The translations under genes and the position numbers were made by a program. This document shows, in pieces, positions 61,049-64,000 of a stretch of DNA of 64,000 nucleotides (position 1 is the first letter of the stretch; each line of letters opens with the position of its first letter). The notes under the pieces are model-generated. The model did no database searches. It worked only from the letters and a program-made list of their open reading frames with translations, and was not told the origin of the DNA. The stretch is from Pedobacter cryoconitis (lineage in GTDB: Bacteria > Bacteroidota > Bacteroidia > Sphingobacteriales > Sphingobacteriaceae): contig NZ_JACHCC010000006.1 of the NCBI RefSeq assembly GCF_014207135.1, positions 227,124 through 291,123 on the forward strand, written 5' to 3'.

Positions 61049-62221
61049 ATGCAGGATACGTTAGCACAAAATACAGGTTTCAATTTTAGCACTTCAGAAA
61101 ATCAGCTGATGATCAGAAGTATGGTTAAGGATTTCGCGGAGAAGAATATTCGTCCCCATGTAATGGAATGGGATGAAGTACAGACTTTTCCTGTTGAAGT
61201 TTTTAAGAAATTGGGTGAACTGGGAATGATGGGAGTATTGGTGCCGGAAGTTTACGGAGGTTCGGGATTTGGTTATCAGGAGTATGTAGATGTAATTGTA
61301 GAAGTCGCTAAGGTTTGCGGATCTATAGGTTTGTCTGTTGCTGCACATAATTCATTATGTACCGGACATATTCTTGCTTTTGGAACAGAAGAACAAAAAC
61401 ATAAATGGCTTCCCAAATTAGCTACAGCGGAATGGATTGGTGCCTGGGGTTTAACTGAAGCCAATACCGGATCTGATGCGCTGAGAATGATGACTACGGC
61501 CACACTGGACGGTGATCATTATATCTTAAATGGTGCGAAGAACTGGATTACACATGGTAAATCAGGAGATATCGCCGTAGTAATGGTACGTACTGGTGAA
61601 AAAGGGGATTCTAAAGGTATTTCTGCCATTGTTGTTGAACGCGGTACTCCTGGTTTTACAGCTGGAAAGAAAGAGAATAAATTAGGGATGCGTGCATCTG
61701 AAACTACAGAAATGATCTTTGATAACTGCCGTGTACCGGTGGCTAATCTGTTGGGTAATGTAGGAGAAGGTTTTAAACAAGCAATGAAAGTGCTGGATGG
61801 TGGAAGGATTTCTATTGCAGCTTTATCTTTAGGGATAGCCAAAGGTGCTTATGAAGCTGCGCTGGCCTATGCACAGGAGAGACATCAGTTCGGACAGCCT
61901 ATTTCCAGCTTCCAGGCAATAAGTTTTAAACTGGCAGATATGGCTACCGAGATCGAAGCTGCAGAGTTACTGATCAGACAATCGGCAGATTTAAAGAACC
62001 GTGGACTGAAAATGACGAAAGAGTCAGCTATGGCTAAATACTTTGCTTCTGAGGTGGCTGTAAGGGCTGCTACCGAGGCTGTACAGATCTTTGGCGGTTA
62101 TGGTTATACAAAAGACTTCCCGGTAGAGAAGTATTACCGTGACAGTAAATTATGTACCATAGGAGAGGGAACTTCAGAGATACAGAAAATCGTAATCGCG
62201 AGAGAGATTATGAATAAATAA
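61049..62221 (+). CDS. Short-chain acyl-CoA dehydrogenase
   Basis: A 390-aa acyl-CoA dehydrogenase. N-terminal helical domain (VKDFAEKNIRPHVMEWDEVQ), FAD-binding middle (AWGLTEANTGSDALRM), and C-terminal domain with ERHQFGQPISSFQAI, QIFGGYGYTKDFPVEKYYRD and the CTIGEGTSEIQ motif, where the Glu position fits the catalytic base of short/medium-chain enzymes. It performs the first beta-oxidation step on CoA esters and passes electrons to ETF. It is monocistronic with a strong terminator. Confidence 0.95.
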   Translation: MQDTLAQNTGFNFSTSENQLMIRSMVKDFAEKNIRPHVMEWDEVQTFPVEVFKKLGELGMMGVLVPEVYGGSGFGYQEYVDVIVEVAKVCGSIGLSVAAHNSLCTGHILAFGTEEQKHKWLPKLATAEWIGAWGLTEANTGSDALRMMTTATLDGDHYILNGAKNWITHGKSGDIAVVMVRTGEKGDSKGISAIVVERGTPGFTAGKKENKLGMRASETTEMIFDNCRVPVANLLGNVGEGFKQAMKVLDGGRISIAALSLGIAKGAYEAALAYAQERHQFGQPISSFQAISFKLADMATEIEAAELLIRQSADLKNRGLKMTKESAMAKYFASEVAVRAATEAVQIFGGYGYTKDFPVEKYYRDSKLCTIGEGTSEIQKIVIAREIMNK

Positions 62222-62291
62222 AATAACAGCCTAAATCTAAAAAACTGTTAAAAATCAAAACAGACATATTCTAACCAAATATATTTTGACC

Positions 62292-62325
62292 AATCCGGTG
62301 AGCGAAAGTTCACCGGATTTTTTTT
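62292..62325 (+). terminator. Terminator of acyl-CoA dehydrogenase
   Basis: AATCCGGTGA (62292-62301) pairs with TCACCGGATT (62310-62319), an 8-nt loop, then a run of T. Confidence 0.92.
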
Positions 62326-62378
62326 GCTGTCAAAACCCACAGCTGTTAAGTCTATGGATTTTTTTGCCCGATATTGTT

Positions 62379-62558
62379 CGGGTACTGGTCGGGTAGTAGT
62401 CGGGTACTGGTTTGGACTGAACCAGTATTGGCATAATCTTCCTCCATAGCAAGTCCATAGATTTTAGCTAGTTGAAAAGCATGGACCCACCATGCTATCA
62501 AGGTATGCCGGATATGTACTCATCCCGACCAGCACTACTATTTAACCCAACCAGTACA
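62379..62558. repeat. 11-bp tandem repeats with degenerate inverted copy
   Basis: CGGGTACTGGT, CGGGTAGTAGT and CGGGTACTGGT lie in direct succession (62379-62411). About 115 bp downstream (62524-62558) the complementary strand carries related words (GTACTGGTTGGG, TAGTAGTGCTGGTCGGG). The region codes for nothing visible and sits between a terminator and the rpsU promoter. It may be a relic or a short mobile repeat. Confidence 0.5.
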
Positions 62559-62586
62559 AGCTAATTATCACATTCAAAATAGTTTA

Positions 62587-62618
62587 CTTGTTTTATAATA
62601 AATAATGTGTTAGCTTTG
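62587..62618 (+). promoter_or_regulatory. Promoter of rpsU
   Basis: TTG at 62588-62590 and TAGCTTTG at 62611-62618 fit the -33/-7 pattern with a 20-nt spacer. This excludes the in-frame ATG at 62607 and supports translation from 62655. Confidence 0.6.
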
Positions 62619-62654
62619 CCATCCCAAAACAACGAGAGGAGGTATTTTAACGTT

Positions 62655-62849
62655 ATGATCATAATTAATATTAAAGACGGCGAATCACTTGATAAAGCCC
62701 TTAAACGTTTCAAAAAGAAATTTGAGAAAACTGGTGTATTGAGAGAACTACGCAGCCGTCAGGCATACGAGAAAAAATCTGTAGCTCGTCGTACATTAGT
62801 TAAACACGCGATTTATAAAGAAAATATGCACTTAGAAGGAAAGATTTAA
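62655..62849 (+). CDS. rpsU: 30S ribosomal protein S21
   Basis: A 64-aa basic protein: MIIINIKDGESLDKALKRFK, KFEKTGVLRELRSRQAYEKK, then SVARRTLVKHAIYK, an S21 sequence. The frame extends upstream to an ATG at 62607, but the promoter lies within that extension. The order rpsU, xerC, raiA/hpf is common in Bacteroidota. Confidence 0.95.
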   Translation: MIIINIKDGESLDKALKRFKKKFEKTGVLRELRSRQAYEKKSVARRTLVKHAIYKENMHLEGKI

Positions 62850-62880
62850 TTCGTCCCTTTTAATTTGTTATAAATATTGT

Positions 62881-62918
62881 AAAGCACCATCGGATTTTTC
62901 CGGTGGTGCTTTCTTTTT
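62881..62918 (+). terminator. Terminator of rpsU
   Basis: AAAGCACCATCGGA (62881-62894) pairs with 62899-62912 (one G-U pair), a 4-nt loop, then a T-rich stretch. Confidence 0.92.
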
Positions 62919-62965
62919 ATAGACTATTTGTGTACATTCACCTTACGGGGTAACCATTATACTAA

Positions 62966-63850
62966 ATGACAGTAGAGTCCTACTTAAACTATCTGCAGCA
63001 CGAGAAGCGATATTCTGCGCATACCGTGTTAGCCTACAGAACGGATCTGATGCAGTTTGACGGATTTGTTGAGCAGACTTACGAACTCCGGCCGGAAGAG
63101 GCGCAATACGTACATATAAGAGATTATATCGTGCACCTGATGGAAGATAAGACAGGGGCCAGTTCCATCGGTAGAAAACTGTCCAGTCTGCGGGGGTATT
63201 ATAAATATCTGTACCGGCAGAAAATTATCCTGACAAGTCCGATGTCCAGGATCAGGGCGCCTAAAACACCTGAGCGTCTGCCTGTGTTTATAGATGGAGA
63301 GAAGTTAGATCACCTGCTCGATTCGGGAGAGTTCTTTGACGACACTTTCCCTTCGGTCCGGGATAAAATGGTCATTGAAATGCTTTTTGGAACAGGGATG
63401 CGTTTAGCTGAATTGCTGGGGCTGAAAGAAACAGATATTGATTTTTATGGTGAATCTGTGAAAGTTTTGGGTAAAAGGAAAAAAGAAAGAATTATTCCTG
63501 TGACCAAACAGCTTATCAATCAGCTGAAAGACTACATTGACTTGAAATCGTTACAGAAATTTAATAACAAAACGAGTAGCTTATTCGTTACTAATAAAGG
63601 AGCCGCCGTTTACCCGGTCTTTATCTATCAACTGGTAAAAAGTTATTTGACTTATATATCCACACAGGATAAAAAGAGTCCCCATGTATTAAGACACTCT
63701 TATGCAACAAGTCTGCTGAACAGGGGAGCAGATCTGAATGCGATTAAAGAATTACTGGGCCATGCCAGTTTAGCGGCTACCCAGGTATATACGCACAATT
63801 CTATTGAAAGATTAAAAACAATATATAAACAAGCCCATCCAAAGGCATAA
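62966..63850 (+). CDS. xerC: Tyrosine recombinase XerC
   Basis: A 294-aa tyrosine recombinase. N-terminal SAM-like core-binding domain (YLNYLQHEKRYSAHTVLAYR), then the catalytic domain with Arg in FGTGMRLAELLGL, HVLRHSYATSLLNRG (His-Leu-Arg-His), GHASLAATQVYTH ending in the nucleophilic Tyr. It resolves chromosome dimers at dif. Its place between rpsU and raiA/hpf, and the absence of phage or element genes, argue for the housekeeping XerC and not a mobile integrase. Confidence 0.9.
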   Translation: MTVESYLNYLQHEKRYSAHTVLAYRTDLMQFDGFVEQTYELRPEEAQYVHIRDYIVHLMEDKTGASSIGRKLSSLRGYYKYLYRQKIILTSPMSRIRAPKTPERLPVFIDGEKLDHLLDSGEFFDDTFPSVRDKMVIEMLFGTGMRLAELLGLKETDIDFYGESVKVLGKRKKERIIPVTKQLINQLKDYIDLKSLQKFNNKTSSLFVTNKGAAVYPVFIYQLVKSYLTYISTQDKKSPHVLRHSYATSLLNRGADLNAIKELLGHASLAATQVYTHNSIERLKTIYKQAHPKA

Positions 63851-63864
63851 AAAAGGAGGACAAC

Positions 63865-64000
63865 ATGAAAATTACAGTTCAATCAATCCATTTCAATGCA
63901 GACCACAAGTTGTTAGAGTTTATTCAGAAAAAAGTTGATAAGCTGGAACAGTTCCACGACCAGATCATAAGTGGTGAAGTTTACTTGAAATTAGAGAACG
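63865..64000 (+). CDS. raiA: Ribosome hibernation factor RaiA/HPF, N-terminal part (cut by window edge)
   Basis: The frame is open to the window edge from an ATG at 63865 preceded by AGGAGG (63854-63859). The 45 visible residues start MKITVQSIHFNADHKLLEFI and continue QKKVDKLEQFHDQI, then GEVYLKLEN, the N-terminal strand-helix of the HPF/RaiA fold. The family inactivates ribosomes in stationary phase. It starts 14 bp after xerC, probably in the same transcript. Whether it is the short or long HPF type cannot be seen. Confidence 0.88.
   Translation, partial: MKITVQSIHFNADHKLLEFIQKKVDKLEQFHDQIISGEVYLKLEN

Noticed and set aside
62966..63850. Tyrosine recombinase as the integrase of a mobile element
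   Set aside because: It sits in the housekeeping order rpsU-xerC-raiA/hpf, with no element genes or attachment-site duplication nearby.

Overview
The window reads as chromosomal DNA of a Bacteroidota, most likely a Sphingobacteriaceae member close to Pedobacter. The evidence is a SusC/SusD pair under an ECF sigma/FecR regulator, four large TonB-dependent receptors, promoters with the Bacteroidetes pattern TTTG about 19 nt upstream of TAnnTTTG, and family-typical gene orders (mreBCD-mrdA-rodA, rpsU-xerC-raiA). There is no rRNA operon, transposase, phage gene or CRISPR array. All family names come from reading motifs by eye; no database search was possible.

Region 1 (1-7.4 kb) is accessory metabolism. 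An AraC-type regulator, cut by the window edge, faces an aldehyde dehydrogenase and its DUF779 partner across an intergenic inverted repeat. Then come tRNA-Phe, a small membrane protein, a second AraC regulator with a SnoaL-like protein, and a two-subunit GMC oxidoreductase with a Tat-lipoprotein small subunit.

Region 2 (7.7-20.2 kb) looks like a D-amino-acid or peptide scavenging locus. A + strand operon encodes a GntP-type permease, a RidA-like protein, a D-serine dehydratase/D-threonine aldolase family enzyme and a membrane-dipeptidase family enzyme. It converges on a - strand operon of ECF sigma, anti-sigma FecR, STN-domain SusC, SusD and a NagX-type multi-pass acyltransferase. A long perfect inverted repeat carrying two consensus DnaA boxes separates them.

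Region 3 (20.8-25.1 kb) holds a tandem pair of unrecognised 250-aa proteins, each with an internal repeat, a convergent small XRE regulator, a GT-C-like membrane protein and thymidine kinase.

Region 4 (25.2-36.7 kb) is mainly housekeeping: the cell-shape operon mreB-mreC-mreD-mrdA-rodA, purH, purN and a class-3 aldehyde dehydrogenase, followed by a membrane-bound LytTR regulator. That regulator leads into region 5 (36.8-42 kb), a TonB receptor, a beta-helix lipoprotein and a diheme cytochrome c lipoprotein.

Region 6 (42.2-48.7 kb) is core: rpsT, radC, pheT, a coiled-coil protein, zapA, a structured RNA that resembles 6S RNA, rny and an Mpo1-like protein. Region 7 (49-59.3 kb) is envelope related: a probably highly expressed Oar-like TonB receptor, a thioredoxin-fold protein without CXXC, an OlsF-like fused acyltransferase, and a TonB receptor coupled to an exported SAM hydrolase. 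Region 8 (59.5-64 kb) carries a helix-hairpin-helix protein, apt, an acyl-CoA dehydrogenase, rpsU, xerC and the start of raiA/hpf.

The best candidates for something undescribed are the duplicated-repeat protein pair with its XRE regulator, the exported SAM-hydrolase/TonB-receptor operon, the SusCD plus D-amino-acid locus, and the 6S-like RNA between zapA and rny.
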